Part shown: one piece after another, positions 18,268-25,801 of the stretch
Layout of the letters: every line of letters begins with the position of its first letter
Position numbering within the stretch: position 1 is the first letter of the stretch
Source: Clostridia bacterium
GTDB taxonomy: Bacteria > Bacillota > Clostridia > Oscillospirales > Acutalibacteraceae
Assembly: GCA_017438845.1 (NCBI GenBank)
Contig: JAFRUO010000021.1
Coordinates: 62,001-126,000 of the forward strand
DNA length: 64,000 nucleotides
Reading direction: 5' to 3'
Notes under the pieces: model-generated
Seen by the model: only the letters and a program-made list of their open reading frames with translations
The model's database searches: none
Told to the model about the DNA's origin: nothing
Position numbers and translations under genes: made by a program

Positions 18268-18300
18268 ACAAAAATAATCGGCGGAGTCTGCCTCCGCCGA
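18268..18300 (-). terminator. terminator of the four-helix protein gene
   Basis: CGGCGGAG (18279-18286) pairs with CTCCGCCG (18292-18299). Read on the minus strand the stem is followed by ATTATTTTTGTC, a U-rich tract. Confidence 0.85.
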
Positions 18301-18304
18301 GCGT

Positions 18305-18745
18305 TCAGCCTAAAAAGTTTTTCATTCGGTCCACAGATTCTTCAAGGAAGTCTATAAGCCTTCTCGCAATTTCGAGATAAGCCTCGGGTACGTCCTCGTA
18401 TTCCCTGAGCACTCTCGCCATATCGATTATACCCATCGTGCTGCCCTGAATCATTATCTCCGCAAGCTTGTCGTTGCTTTTCGACATCAGCGTGTTCAGC
18501 TGTATTCCCGACCAGAGCCCGAGCTTTGAAACCGTGCTCGGATTTTTAGGCTCGGCTCCGAGCTCGGTCAGCGCCATGTGTGCGTCGTGCGAAAACGTCG
18601 TGTACTGCTCGGTCTGCCATTTCAGCTCATTCATCATTTTTTCGTCCTCAACCTTTTCGCTGAGCATATTTATTGCCTCTTCGCCCATTGCGGCGTTGTC
18701 GTATACCTTTTCGAGAAACGTCACGTTTCTGTTTTCGTGCTCCAT
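18305..18745 (-). CDS. predicted four-helix-bundle (ferritin-like) protein of unknown function
   Basis: This 146-residue protein is almost wholly helical by pattern: heptad-like stretches around TFLEKVYDNAAMGEEAINML, KWQTEQYTTFSHDAHMALTEL, NDKLAEIMIQGSTMGIIDM and YLEIARRLIDFLEESVDRM. Each helix carries a few Glu/His that could form a metal site (E/H in TFSHDAHMALTE), and size and layout recall DUF2383-like, ferritin-like bundles. No catalytic motif is certain. It stands alone with its own terminator, divergent from the GDPD gene. Function not assigned. Confidence 0.6.
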   Translation of the reverse strand: MEHENRNVTFLEKVYDNAAMGEEAINMLSEKVEDEKMMNELKWQTEQYTTFSHDAHMALTELGAEPKNPSTVSKLGLWSGIQLNTLMSKSNDKLAEIMIQGSTMGIIDMARVLREYEDVPEAYLEIARRLIDFLEESVDRMKNFLG

Positions 18746-18795
18746 AAAATCAACTCCTTGCCCTTATTATTGTCAAATCTCTTTTTGTTATACTG

Positions 18796-18824
18796 TTTAC
18801 TTTTTTTTGAATTTATTTTATAAT
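18796..18824 (+). promoter_or_regulatory. promoter of the GDPD-walJ-rlmH operon
   Basis: TTTACT (18796-18801), a 17-base spacer and TATAAT (18819-18824) lie 33 bases before the GDPD start codon. Confidence 0.6.
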
Positions 18825-18856
18825 ATTAAAAATTGTTTGATTCGGGAGTGAAAAAG

Positions 18857-19711
18857 ATGAGTAACCTCAACAAGTTTACCGCATTTATGGGAAACGCCTT
18901 CAAGCCTCTGCTCAGTAACCTCGTTTACAAAAGTATGCGTAAAAAACCGATTGAGCCGAAACCCCTGCAAAAGGCAAGCCTCCTTACCGACAGGGAGCTT
19001 TCCGACATTAAGTTCGTAGCTCACAGAGGGCTTTCGGGCGTAAACCCCGAAAACACTGCTCCCTCCTATCTTGCGGCAGCGGAGCACGGAAACTTCTACG
19101 GCATTGAATGCGACACCTTCCTTTCAAAGGACGGCGTCTGGATGACCGTGCACGACCCAAATCTTGACTCGCTGTTTAACGGTGAAGGCGATGTGCGTGA
19201 ACATACTCAGGCGGAGCTTGAAAGCCTTAAAATGATAAGGGGCGCAAACATCGGAAGGTTTCTTGACGTCAAGCTTTGTACGCTTCAGGAGTACGTTGAC
19301 ATCTGCGTCTCTCACGGCTGCCGTCCCATAATCGAAATCAAGGACCCGAGGACCGAGCTTATGCAGGATTTCTACGACTTCCTTGTCAAAAACAAAATCG
19401 AAAAGAAATGCACCGTTATTTCGTTTATTATTGAGGACCTGGCCGCTCTTCACAAGATTGATCCCGAGCTTGAAACCTGGTATCTCGTCGACTATCTCAG
19501 CAACAAAAATATTCAGCAGGCGCTTGACGCAGGCTGCAGCGGAATGGACTTCTCCTCCGTTTTCAACGCCGCAAGACCCGACTGGATAAAAAAGGTTCTC
19601 GACAGCGGCATGGTTGCCGCCTGCTGGACCGTAGACGACGCCGAAAGCCTTGAGGCTATGCTAAAAGCCGGCGTTACCGTTATTACGACAAATTCAATTT
19701 TACCCGAATAA
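18857..19711 (+). CDS. glycerophosphodiester phosphodiesterase family protein
   Basis: This 284-residue GDPD-family protein hydrolyses glycerophosphodiesters to glycerol-3-phosphate and an alcohol. The catalytic TIM-barrel motifs are clear: FVAHRGLSGVNPENT (His-Arg), GIECDTFLSKDG (Glu-x-Asp metal ligands) and the second His in MTVHDPNLD. Later strands give IIEIKDPR and a C-terminal VAACWTVDDAE. No convincing signal peptide is present, so a cytoplasmic enzyme is likely. ATG at 18857 is chosen because GGGAG lies 8 bases upstream; a longer reading to 18833 lacks such a site. It is followed 9 bases later by walJ. Confidence 0.9.
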   Translation: MSNLNKFTAFMGNAFKPLLSNLVYKSMRKKPIEPKPLQKASLLTDRELSDIKFVAHRGLSGVNPENTAPSYLAAAEHGNFYGIECDTFLSKDGVWMTVHDPNLDSLFNGEGDVREHTQAELESLKMIRGANIGRFLDVKLCTLQEYVDICVSHGCRPIIEIKDPRTELMQDFYDFLVKNKIEKKCTVISFIIEDLAALHKIDPELETWYLVDYLSNKNIQQALDAGCSGMDFSSVFNAARPDWIKKVLDSGMVAACWTVDDAESLEAMLKAGVTVITTNSILPE

Positions 19712-19720
19712 GAGGCAATT

Positions 19721-20512
19721 ATGGCAAAATTCTGTCCGCTGTTTTCATCCTCAAGCGGAAATTCAGTTTACATCGGAAGCGGAGAGGACGCAATCCTTGT
19801 TGACGTGGGGCTGAGCTGTAAAAGAACCGAGGAGGCGCTTTACAACATCGGCGTTTCTCCCGAAAGCATTAAGGCAGTATTCATCACCCACGAGCACAGC
19901 GACCACGTGTCAGGGCTTCGCGTTTTCGCTTCAAAATACAATATCACGGCTTATGCCACCGAGGGCACGCTCGGAGCGCTTGAAAAATCGGGAACAATCA
20001 ACGGAAAATTCCCTTTTAAACAAGTGAGCACCGCAGGCGACGAAATTGCGTCCCTGCTTGTAAAGCCCTTCTACACCTCTCACGACGCAAAGGAAAGCTG
20101 CGGTTACACCGTAGAAACCGCCGATGGCAGGAAGCTGGCGGTCTGCACCGACCTCGGAGTTGTCACCCCTGAGGTTGAAGCGGCGCTTACCGGCTGCGAC
20201 CTCGTATTGCTTGAGTCAAACCACGACATCAGAATGCTTGAAAACGGACCGTATCCCTATCCGCTGATTCAGAGGATTAAAAGCGACAGGGGGCACCTTT
20301 CCAACGAAAGCTGTGCGGACTTTGCAAAAAGACTTATTGAAGGCGGCACAACGAGGCTTGTGCTCGGACACTTAAGTCAGCAGAACAATTTCCCGGAGCT
20401 TGCTTTTCAAACCACCTTTTCGGCTCTTGAAGAGCTTGGCGCCAAGGCGGACTCGGACTATATCTTAAAGGTTGCGAAGCCCGTATGGGAAGGCAGGGCG
20501 ATGATACTGTGA
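19721..20512 (+). CDS. walJ: MBL-fold metallo-hydrolase, WalJ/YycJ family
   Basis: This 263-residue metallo-beta-lactamase-fold hydrolase has the Zn-binding THEHSDHVSG motif, DVGLSCKRTEEAL at the N-terminus and the family's later metal ligands (CTDLGVV, ESNHDIRML, HLSQQNN). WalJ/YycJ is a 5'-3' DNA exonuclease-like protein linked in Bacillus to the walRK operon and to coordination of replication and division. Here no walRK genes are adjacent. Instead it lies directly before rlmH, an association also common in Firmicutes. Its stop codon overlaps the rlmH GTG start. Confidence 0.9.
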   Translation: MAKFCPLFSSSSGNSVYIGSGEDAILVDVGLSCKRTEEALYNIGVSPESIKAVFITHEHSDHVSGLRVFASKYNITAYATEGTLGALEKSGTINGKFPFKQVSTAGDEIASLLVKPFYTSHDAKESCGYTVETADGRKLAVCTDLGVVTPEVEAALTGCDLVLLESNHDIRMLENGPYPYPLIQRIKSDRGHLSNESCADFAKRLIEGGTTRLVLGHLSQQNNFPELAFQTTFSALEELGAKADSDYILKVAKPVWEGRAMIL

Positions 20513-20991
20513 TTAACATAACCGTTATTGCTACGGGAAAGCTAAAAGAAAAATATATGCGGGATTTCTCCGACGAGTATAGGAAAAGGCTTTCCGCATT
20601 TTGCAATCTCAACATTGTTGAGCTTGCCCCGAAGCCGATTTCCGACAACCCTTCGGAAAAGGAAATTCAAAATGCGCTGAAGGCTGAGGCCGAGTTGATA
20701 AAGAAAAAAATTCCTAAGGACGCATATGTGTTTTCAATGTGTATTGAGGGAAAGCAAATGCCGAGTGAGGCGTTTAGTAAAAAACTGTCTAATCTTGCCG
20801 TAAGCGGAAGAAGCAGCCTTGTGTTTGTTCTCGGAAGCTCCTTTGGGCTTGACCCGGAAATAAAACGACTGTCCGATGAGCGTTTTTCAATGTCGGAGAT
20901 GACCTTTCCCCACCAGATGGCAAGGGTTATGCTGCTTGAGCAGCTTTACCGCGCCCTTCAGATTGAAAGCGGCGGAAAATATCATAAATAA
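20509..20991 (+). CDS. rlmH: 23S rRNA (pseudouridine-1915-N3)-methyltransferase
   Basis: This 160-residue SPOUT-class methyltransferase methylates pseudouridine 1915 of 23S rRNA using SAM. The N-terminus INITVIATGKLKEKY and the C-terminal knot residues (FVLGSSFGLDPEI, SMTFPHQMARVMLLEQLYRA, GGKYHK) are diagnostic. GTG at 20509 gives the canonical length of about 159 residues and overlaps the walJ stop; a longer reading from 20485 is not supported. Two hairpins follow the gene. Confidence 0.96.
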   Translation: MINITVIATGKLKEKYMRDFSDEYRKRLSAFCNLNIVELAPKPISDNPSEKEIQNALKAEAELIKKKIPKDAYVFSMCIEGKQMPSEAFSKKLSNLAVSGRSSLVFVLGSSFGLDPEIKRLSDERFSMSEMTFPHQMARVMLLEQLYRALQIESGGKYHK

Positions 20992-20994
20992 CAA

Positions 20995-21022
20995 TTTAAG
21001 GCTCCCGATCGGGAGCCTTAAA
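20995..21022. repeat. 28-bp perfect palindrome after rlmH
   Basis: TTTAAGGCTCCCGA and its exact complement form an uninterrupted 28-bp palindrome, AT-rich at both ends and centred on GATC. It lacks a U-tract on either strand, so it is either part of a composite terminator with the next hairpin or a protein-binding/RNA-processing site. Confidence 0.6.
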
Positions 21023-21026
21023 AAAT

Positions 21027-21068
21027 GCAGACCGCAGGGCCGATAACCGGCTCTACGGTCTGCTTTTG
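21027..21068 (+). terminator. long-stem terminator after rlmH
   Basis: GCAGACCG-c-AGGGCCG (21027-21042) pairs with CGGCTCT-a-CGGTCTGC (21048-21063) through a 16-position stem with one mismatch and one G-U pair, then TTTT. The U-tract is short. Confidence 0.7.
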
Positions 21069-21381
21069 GGGAAGAACGAGTAGGTTTGTTAACAATCCGA
21101 ATTACAAGCAATTCGTTCGGATTGACATTATTATACAACCATTATTCCGAATATGCAAGTTTTATTTAAAAAATATTCATATTTTTTTGTTTTGTCGATT
21201 AATAGCCATTTTGAAATTTGTTGATTTAACACGATATCAGCTGTGTTTCCTTTACTGTATTAGCGAAATAAAGTTTGCATAATTATACTTCTTATCCGTC
21301 CTTTGTGTCTGAGCACATTTGATTTTTTTAAGTATATCACAAGCTAAGTCCTTTTAACGGTACATCTAACCGAACATTTGT
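21069..21381. other. intergenic stretch with one imperfect hairpin, no gene seen
   Basis: AT-rich DNA between the rlmH terminator and the next promoter. It holds one inverted repeat (AATCCGAA 21094-21101 with TTCGGATT 21116-21123). Open frames here are short and have no ribosome site or recognisable product. Confidence 0.5.
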
Positions 21382-21410
21382 TTGCTTTTGTTCGTTTTAA
21401 CCTCTATAAT
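21382..21410 (+). promoter_or_regulatory. promoter of the small coiled-coil protein gene
   Basis: TTGCTT (21382-21387), a 17-base spacer and TATAAT (21405-21410) lie 36 bases before the ATG. Confidence 0.65.
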
Positions 21411-21446
21411 TGCATATAGAAACGCCCCGTGAAAGGAGAAACGCTT

Positions 21447-21692
21447 ATGGAAAAAACTCTTGAACAGTTAGCGGAGGAATATTTGCTTGAGGAGCAGAAG
21501 CTCACCCGGCAGATTAACGCTTGGCGTGAGCGTGCCTCAAGGCTCAGCGGTGACAAGAGAAGAACGGCAAACAGAAATTTAATCTGCCTTTACGAAATGC
21601 GCAGAGAGGTCAGCTGTACGGCGGACAAGCTTCTGCATTATTACGACAAAAGTGCCAAAAGGCTGTATCATAAAAAGAGCATTATCCACTGA
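21447..21692 (+). CDS. small charged helical protein of unknown function
   Basis: This 81-residue, Lys/Arg/Glu-rich protein (EQLAEEYLLEEQKLTRQI, RASRLSGDKRRTANRNLI, CTADKLLHYYDKSAKRLYHKK) looks like a helical hairpin or coiled coil. ATG at 21447 follows AAAGGAGA at a good distance, a promoter lies upstream and a strong terminator follows, so it is a real gene. Its size, charge and two-helix shape resemble small proteins often found scattered in Clostridial genomes. No family is recognised. Confidence 0.7.
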   Translation: MEKTLEQLAEEYLLEEQKLTRQINAWRERASRLSGDKRRTANRNLICLYEMRREVSCTADKLLHYYDKSAKRLYHKKSIIH

Positions 21693-21723
21693 TTGGTTTT
21701 TCCTCTCAAAATGTCCGCAAGGG

Positions 21724-21766
21724 CAAAAAAGGCCCTCTTCCGTCGGGAAGAGAGCCTTTATTTTTG
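21724..21766. terminator. bidirectional terminator between the small gene and ahcY
   Basis: AAAGGC-C-CTCTTCC (21728-21741) pairs with GGGAAGAG-A-GCCTTT (21746-21759), one mismatch, followed by TTTATTTTT. The A-run on the left serves ahcY on the minus strand. Confidence 0.88.
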
Positions 21767-21768
21767 CT

Positions 21769-23013
21769 TTAAACATTCCAGCTGTTGATGTATTTTTCCT
21801 GCTCCTCGGAAAGGCGGTCGATTGAAACGCCCCAGATTTTAAGCTTCCTGCGTGAAACTTCAGTGTCAATGCTTTCGGGCACATTGTTGACCCCTCTTTT
21901 AAGAAGCGAGGAGTTTTCGGCAATGTACTTTGCACAGAGCGCCTGAATGGCAAAGCTCATATCCATAATCTCCGCAGGATGTCCGTCGCCCGCGGCAAGG
22001 TTTACCAGCCTGCCCTCTGCGATAAGGTTAATCCATCTGCCGTCCGCGGTGAGGTAACCCATTATGTTGTTACGCCTCAGCTCGGTTTTAACCGCTATCC
22101 TTTCCAGGTCGCCCGTGTTGATTTCAACATTGAAGTGACCTGCGTTACAGAGAATGGCGCCGTCCTTCATATTCTTCATCGCCTCTTCGGTGATGACATC
22201 CTTACAGCCCGTGACGGTAATAAAGAAATCGCCGACCTTTGCCGCCTCCGTCATCGGCATAACCTCAAAGCCCTCCATCTTGGCTTCCATAGCCTTAACC
22301 GGGTCGATTTCCGTAATTATGACATCCGCGCCGAAGCCCTTCGCCCTCATTGCAACGCCCTTGCCGCACCAGCCGTATCCTGCGACAACGACCTTTTTGC
22401 CTGCGACAACGAGGTTGGTGGTGCGGTTAATTCCGTCCCAAACGCTCTGTCCCGTGCCGTAACGGTTGTCAAAAAGATATTTGCATCTTGCGTTGTTGAC
22501 GGCTATCATCGGGAATTTCAGCTCACCGTCGTTTTCCATCGCCTTGAGCCTGATTATACCCGTGGTGGTTTCCTCACAGCCGCCGAGCACCTCGCCGATT
22601 AAGTCGGGGTACTTGTTGTGTATAAGGTTTACAAGGTCTCCGCCGTCGTCAATAATGATATTCGGTCTGCCCTCTATTACCTTTGAAAGGTGGGCATCAT
22701 ACTGCTCTGCGGTGGCTCCGTGTAAGGCGAAAACGTTCATGCCTCCGTTTACCAGCGCCGCCGCCACGTCATCCTGCGTTGAAAGCGGATTGCTTCCGGT
22801 GACAAACATCTCCGCTCCGCCGCCGGCAAGCACACGGCAAAGGTACGCCGTTTTTGCCTCAAGGTGCACCGAAAGCGCAACCCTGATGTTTTTAAAGGGC
22901 TTCGTTTGTACAAATTCTTTCTCAAGTCCCGAAAGCAGAGGCATATTCGCCTTTACCCACTGTATTTTTCTTTCGCCCGATTCCCAAAGGGAAACATCCT
23001 TTATTTCGCTCAT
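21769..23013 (-). CDS. ahcY: S-adenosylhomocysteine hydrolase (adenosylhomocysteinase)
   Basis: This 414-residue NAD-dependent enzyme splits S-adenosylhomocysteine to adenosine and homocysteine, clearing the product of SAM methyl transfer. Motifs seen: VALSVHLEAKTAYL, TGSNPLSTQDDVAAAL, CEETTTGI, the NAD-binding VAGYGWCGKGVAMRAKGFGA and CNAGHFNVEI. It lacks the insertion of the longer eukaryotic-type enzymes. ATG at 23013 (SD AAGGTGA) is preferred over the TTG one codon earlier. It is monocistronic; no luxS, mtn or metE partner lies beside it. Confidence 0.95.
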   Translation of the reverse strand: MSEIKDVSLWESGERKIQWVKANMPLLSGLEKEFVQTKPFKNIRVALSVHLEAKTAYLCRVLAGGGAEMFVTGSNPLSTQDDVAAALVNGGMNVFALHGATAEQYDAHLSKVIEGRPNIIIDDGGDLVNLIHNKYPDLIGEVLGGCEETTTGIIRLKAMENDGELKFPMIAVNNARCKYLFDNRYGTGQSVWDGINRTTNLVVAGKKVVVAGYGWCGKGVAMRAKGFGADVIITEIDPVKAMEAKMEGFEVMPMTEAAKVGDFFITVTGCKDVITEEAMKNMKDGAILCNAGHFNVEINTGDLERIAVKTELRRNNIMGYLTADGRWINLIAEGRLVNLAAGDGHPAEIMDMSFAIQALCAKYIAENSSLLKRGVNNVPESIDTEVSRRKLKIWGVSIDRLSEEQEKYINSWNV

Positions 23014-23078
23014 CAAATCACCTTTTTCAAAAAACTACAACGATAAAATACCATACAAAAAATAAAAAATCAATAGTA

Positions 23079-23107
23079 TTGACACTTTTTGAGTTTTGTG
23101 TAATAAT
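23079..23107 (+). promoter_or_regulatory. promoter of the DUF4474 lipoprotein gene
   Basis: TTGACA (23079-23084) is followed after 16-17 bases by a TAATAAT-like -10, about 55 bases before the ATG. Confidence 0.6.
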
Positions 23108-23159
23108 TATTTTGAATAGGTATTTTATCATTGCATATAAAAGGAAAGGCAACAGGTAT

Positions 23160-24125
23160 ATGAAAGACGAAAAGCGTTCATTAACAAAAATAATAGCTCT
23201 GGTTTTGTCGGTTTCTCTTTCACTCTGCGTTTTTTCGTCCTGCAAAGGCAAGGCTGAAGAAGAGGAAATTACAAGAGGCTCCGAGCCCATTTCCGGGCCC
23301 GCAAGCATTGAGCCCACTACAGAGTATCGCGGCGAGGTAACGACCGACCCTGCCGCCACCAAGAATCAGACCACCACCAAGAAGCCCAATGCGACCACCG
23401 CTAAGGCAGGCTCCGCCACACCCGCAACACCGACGCAGCCCGTTACGGTCGCCGACCCCGTTGCACAGGAAGCGATTGAGGAAGCTGCGAAGTCGCAGGG
23501 CAGAAACGCAAGTGACATTGCCGAATTTGTTAATATAATGGGTTACGACTACGACCCCAAGCAGCAGATTTTCTACACCAGCTATGACAACTGGCAGAGG
23601 CAGGGTAACTTTGTTTCCCACTACGACACGGCGGCTCACTATATCAATATGAACTACCGTACTGTTACAATTGACTTTGGTCCGTGCGAAGGGCTTAACT
23701 GGCGAATGCAGCTCTGGAAAGGTCAGTACGGCACCTTCGGAGGCTGTGAGGCAGGAATTTACACTGCCGACCCCGACACCAACAAAATGGTTTACGCCGC
23801 AGCCGACAACAACCACCTTCTTCAGTGGGAATCGGCTTTGTATCTCAACAAGACCGACTATGCCGCAGGCAACAGATGGTTCTACAGAGAGTGGCAGTCG
23901 CACTGGTGGCTGACAGGCTTCAAGGCAGGAGTCGTTGAGCCGAGAAACCTTATTATGTACCTCAGAGTCAGAATGAGAAGCGTCGACATGGCTGAAAAGT
24001 TTGAGGGTGCGCTTCTTACAGCAGGCTTTACGAAGGGCGACGCAAAAACTCAGTACGACACCTACAGGAGAAGCCTGAATGACTTCTACATACTCTGGGA
24101 CAACGTCGGCTGGCTCAATTACTAA
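23160..24125 (+). CDS. DUF4474 lipoprotein with Thr/Pro-rich linker
   Basis: This 321-residue lipoprotein starts at ATG 23160 after AAAAGGAAAGG. The signal peptide ends in the lipobox FSSC and is followed by a low-complexity linker rich in Thr, Ala, Lys and Pro (residues about 40-105). The rest looks like DUF4474: MGYDYDPKQQIFYTSYDNWQ, HYDTAAHYINM, NWRMQLWKGQYG, GGCEAGIYT. This aromatic, Trp-rich domain is common in Clostridia; its function is unknown, though the linker plus lipid anchor place it outside the membrane. A hairpin terminator follows. Confidence 0.75.
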   Translation: MKDEKRSLTKIIALVLSVSLSLCVFSSCKGKAEEEEITRGSEPISGPASIEPTTEYRGEVTTDPAATKNQTTTKKPNATTAKAGSATPATPTQPVTVADPVAQEAIEEAAKSQGRNASDIAEFVNIMGYDYDPKQQIFYTSYDNWQRQGNFVSHYDTAAHYINMNYRTVTIDFGPCEGLNWRMQLWKGQYGTFGGCEAGIYTADPDTNKMVYAAADNNHLLQWESALYLNKTDYAAGNRWFYREWQSHWWLTGFKAGVVEPRNLIMYLRVRMRSVDMAEKFEGALLTAGFTKGDAKTQYDTYRRSLNDFYILWDNVGWLNY

Positions 24126-24134
24126 AGCAAAAAC

Positions 24135-24172
24135 AAAAAGCACCGGGCCCACGGGTTCGGTGCTGTTATTTG
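24135..24172 (+). terminator. terminator after DUF4474 gene
   Basis: AGCACCG (24139-24145) pairs with CGGTGCT (24158-24164), with a further CCC/GGG pairing in the loop, then GTTATTTG. Confidence 0.65.
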
Positions 24173-24187
24173 ACAAGGGAGAAAAAT

Positions 24188-24769
24188 ATGAAAAACCATT
24201 TTTATGCTTTTACAAGCAGAATCAAATATATAAACCGTTGGTCGCTGATGAGAAACACCCAGTACGAAACGCTCAGTCAGCACTCCCACGAGGTGGCGAC
24301 AATCGCCTTTGCCCTCGCACAAATCGGCAATAAAAGGCTGGGTAAGAGCTATAATGCCGAAAGGGCATCGCTGCTCGGGCTTTACCACGACGTGCCCGAA
24401 ATTATTACGGGCGATATGCCTACCCCCGTAAAGTATTACAGCGAGGATATGCGCTCAACCTTTAAACAGATTGAGGACAACGCCTGCGACACGCTTCTCG
24501 ATATGCTTCCCGACGATCTGAAGGAGGACTACATTTCTCTTTTCAAACCCGAAGAGGAGGACGCCGAGCTTTGGAAGCTTGTCAAAGCCGCTGACAAAAT
24601 CAGTGCTTATATTAAATGTATAGAGGAAAGAAAGGCAGGCAATTCCGAATTCAGCGAAGCCGAAAAGTCGACAAGACGTATTATCTCTTCCCTCGACTGT
24701 CCCGAGGCAAATATTTTTGTGCGTGACTTTGTTCCTCCGTATGAATTCCCGCTTGATAAACTGAAATAA
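24188..24769 (+). CDS. HD-domain 5'-deoxynucleotidase, YfbR-like
   Basis: This 193-residue HD-superfamily phosphohydrolase resembles YfbR, which dephosphorylates deoxyribonucleoside 5'-monophosphates. Metal-binding HD motifs are visible: SQHSHEVATIAF, LYHDVPEIITGDMPTPVKYY (His-Asp) and VKAADKISAYIKCIEE with a late Asp. ATG at 24188 is used because AAGGGAG lies just upstream; the reading from 24170 is less likely. It stands alone between two terminators. Confidence 0.88.
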   Translation: MKNHFYAFTSRIKYINRWSLMRNTQYETLSQHSHEVATIAFALAQIGNKRLGKSYNAERASLLGLYHDVPEIITGDMPTPVKYYSEDMRSTFKQIEDNACDTLLDMLPDDLKEDYISLFKPEEEDAELWKLVKAADKISAYIKCIEERKAGNSEFSEAEKSTRRIISSLDCPEANIFVRDFVPPYEFPLDKLK

Positions 24770-24779
24770 CAATGCATGG

Positions 24780-24817
24780 AAAAACCGCCGCAGTAGGCTA
24801 CTGCGGCGGTTTTTGTC
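24780..24817. terminator. bidirectional terminator
   Basis: AAAACCGCCGCAGTA - GGC - TACTGCGGCGGTTTTT forms a perfect 15-bp stem with U-tracts on both strands. It separates the HD nucleotidase from the convergent thioesterase operon. Confidence 0.93.
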
Positions 24818-24839
24818 TGTTAAACAGTGTGACTCAAAA

Positions 24840-25559
24840 TTAATACTCAAGCCTCAGCCTGAAAAGCTTCTTTCCGTCCTTTGTGCCCGAGACAAAGGCG
24901 CCCTCGTCATACTCTCCGACTCCGAGCTCAAAGCTCTCGCCCATTCTCGCCTCACCCGAATACTCCGCGGCGGCATATTTTACCTGCCTGCCGCCCTCGG
25001 AAAAGCCGAGTCTGTCCTGCGCCAGATCAAAGTAAGCCGTGTTTGTAAGATGACCGTTTATATCGGTCAGGCTGTAAGGCACGGTAAACTCTTCGGTTCG
25101 GAGTATCTCTCCGGGCTTTACGGGCTTGGGAAGCTCGTATTCCTCGCCCGTCACGGTTTCGTCAATGCTTATGCCGTATTCGTCGGGGAAAACCATTTTC
25201 CTCGTTTCGCAGTCCATAAGCGTCCATAGCGCACTGCCTCTTATTACCGTTTTTCCGCTGTTATCATATATATTATAGTACCTCGGAAACATGACGTGCA
25301 TCATTTTCCCCGGCCACGAAACGAGCTTTATTTCCTCATCATACTCCGGCATACGGAGAATTTCGGCGTGCTGAAGCATCACTACCCAAAGCAGACCTCT
25401 GTCAAGCGTTTTTTCTCTGCCTGCTCCGAGCTGTTCGGTGTGGTGAATCGCCGCCTCCTGCATAAAGGTAAACATCGTCGAAAGCCTGAGCCTTCTGAAA
25501 GCGTCCACCTCGGAGCTTTGAATTTTATAAAGCTTTGCGTACTTTTCCTGCCTACTCAT
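24840..25559 (-). CDS. acyl-ACP thioesterase (FatA/FatB-like double hotdog)
   Basis: This 239-residue protein matches bacterial acyl-ACP thioesterases, which release free fatty acids from acyl carrier protein. The first hotdog has EVDAFRRLRLSTMFTFMQEAAIHHTEQLG and RGLLWVVMLQHAEI; the second holds the conserved TDINGHLTNTAYFDLAQD, whose Asp/Asn/His belong to the proposed catalytic network. The gene overlaps the acp stop (TAATG) and lies in an operon with acp and an AMP-forming ligase. That operon is divergent from the fatty-acid isomerase homologue at 27.4 kb. Substrate chain length cannot be read from the sequence. Confidence 0.87.
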   Translation of the reverse strand: MSRQEKYAKLYKIQSSEVDAFRRLRLSTMFTFMQEAAIHHTEQLGAGREKTLDRGLLWVVMLQHAEILRMPEYDEEIKLVSWPGKMMHVMFPRYYNIYDNSGKTVIRGSALWTLMDCETRKMVFPDEYGISIDETVTGEEYELPKPVKPGEILRTEEFTVPYSLTDINGHLTNTAYFDLAQDRLGFSEGGRQVKYAAAEYSGEARMGESFELGVGEYDEGAFVSGTKDGKKLFRLRLEY

Positions 25560-25801
25560 TACAGTCTTTTTTCAAAGGCGTCAACTACGTCGCCTATGGT
25601 CATAATATCCTGCCAGAGTCTCTGCGGAATTTTAACGTCAAAAGCCGCCTCAAGCCTGCAAATTATAAGGGTCATACCCATTGAGTCAATACCCGTGTCG
25701 GTGTTGATTACAATGTCCTCCGTAAGCTCCTTGTCGGCAAGCTCGGGAGCGCAATCGCGAATCTCCTCAACAACCTTGTCAAAAATTTCCTGTCTCGTCA
25801 T
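25559..25801 (-). CDS. acyl carrier protein
   Basis: This 80-residue acidic protein has the phosphopantetheine attachment motif DTGIDSMGMTLI with Ser40 as the attachment site. The helical frame is typical of ACPs (FDKVVEEIRDCAP, EDIVINTDTG, LEAAFDVKIPQRLW). It overlaps the ligase gene by four bases on one side and the thioesterase gene by one on the other, so all three are translationally coupled. The context suggests a dedicated ACP rather than the housekeeping fatty-acid-synthesis ACP, because no fab genes are adjacent. Confidence 0.9.
   Translation of the reverse strand: MTRQEIFDKVVEEIRDCAPELADKELTEDIVINTDTGIDSMGMTLIICRLEAAFDVKIPQRLWQDIMTIGDVVDAFEKRL

Noticed and set aside
21069..21381. 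Possible small RNA or gene in the spacer after rlmH
   Set aside because: Only one imperfect hairpin; no conserved motif, and frames lack ribosome sites.
21979..22602. 207-codon plus-strand frame inside ahcY
   Set aside because: Shadow of the ahcY codon pattern; no start signal or family features.
23220..24176. 318-codon open frame on the minus strand opposite the DUF4474 lipoprotein gene
   Set aside because: It is a mirror frame of a gene with signal peptide, lipobox and SD. Its product has no recognisable motif and no ribosome site.
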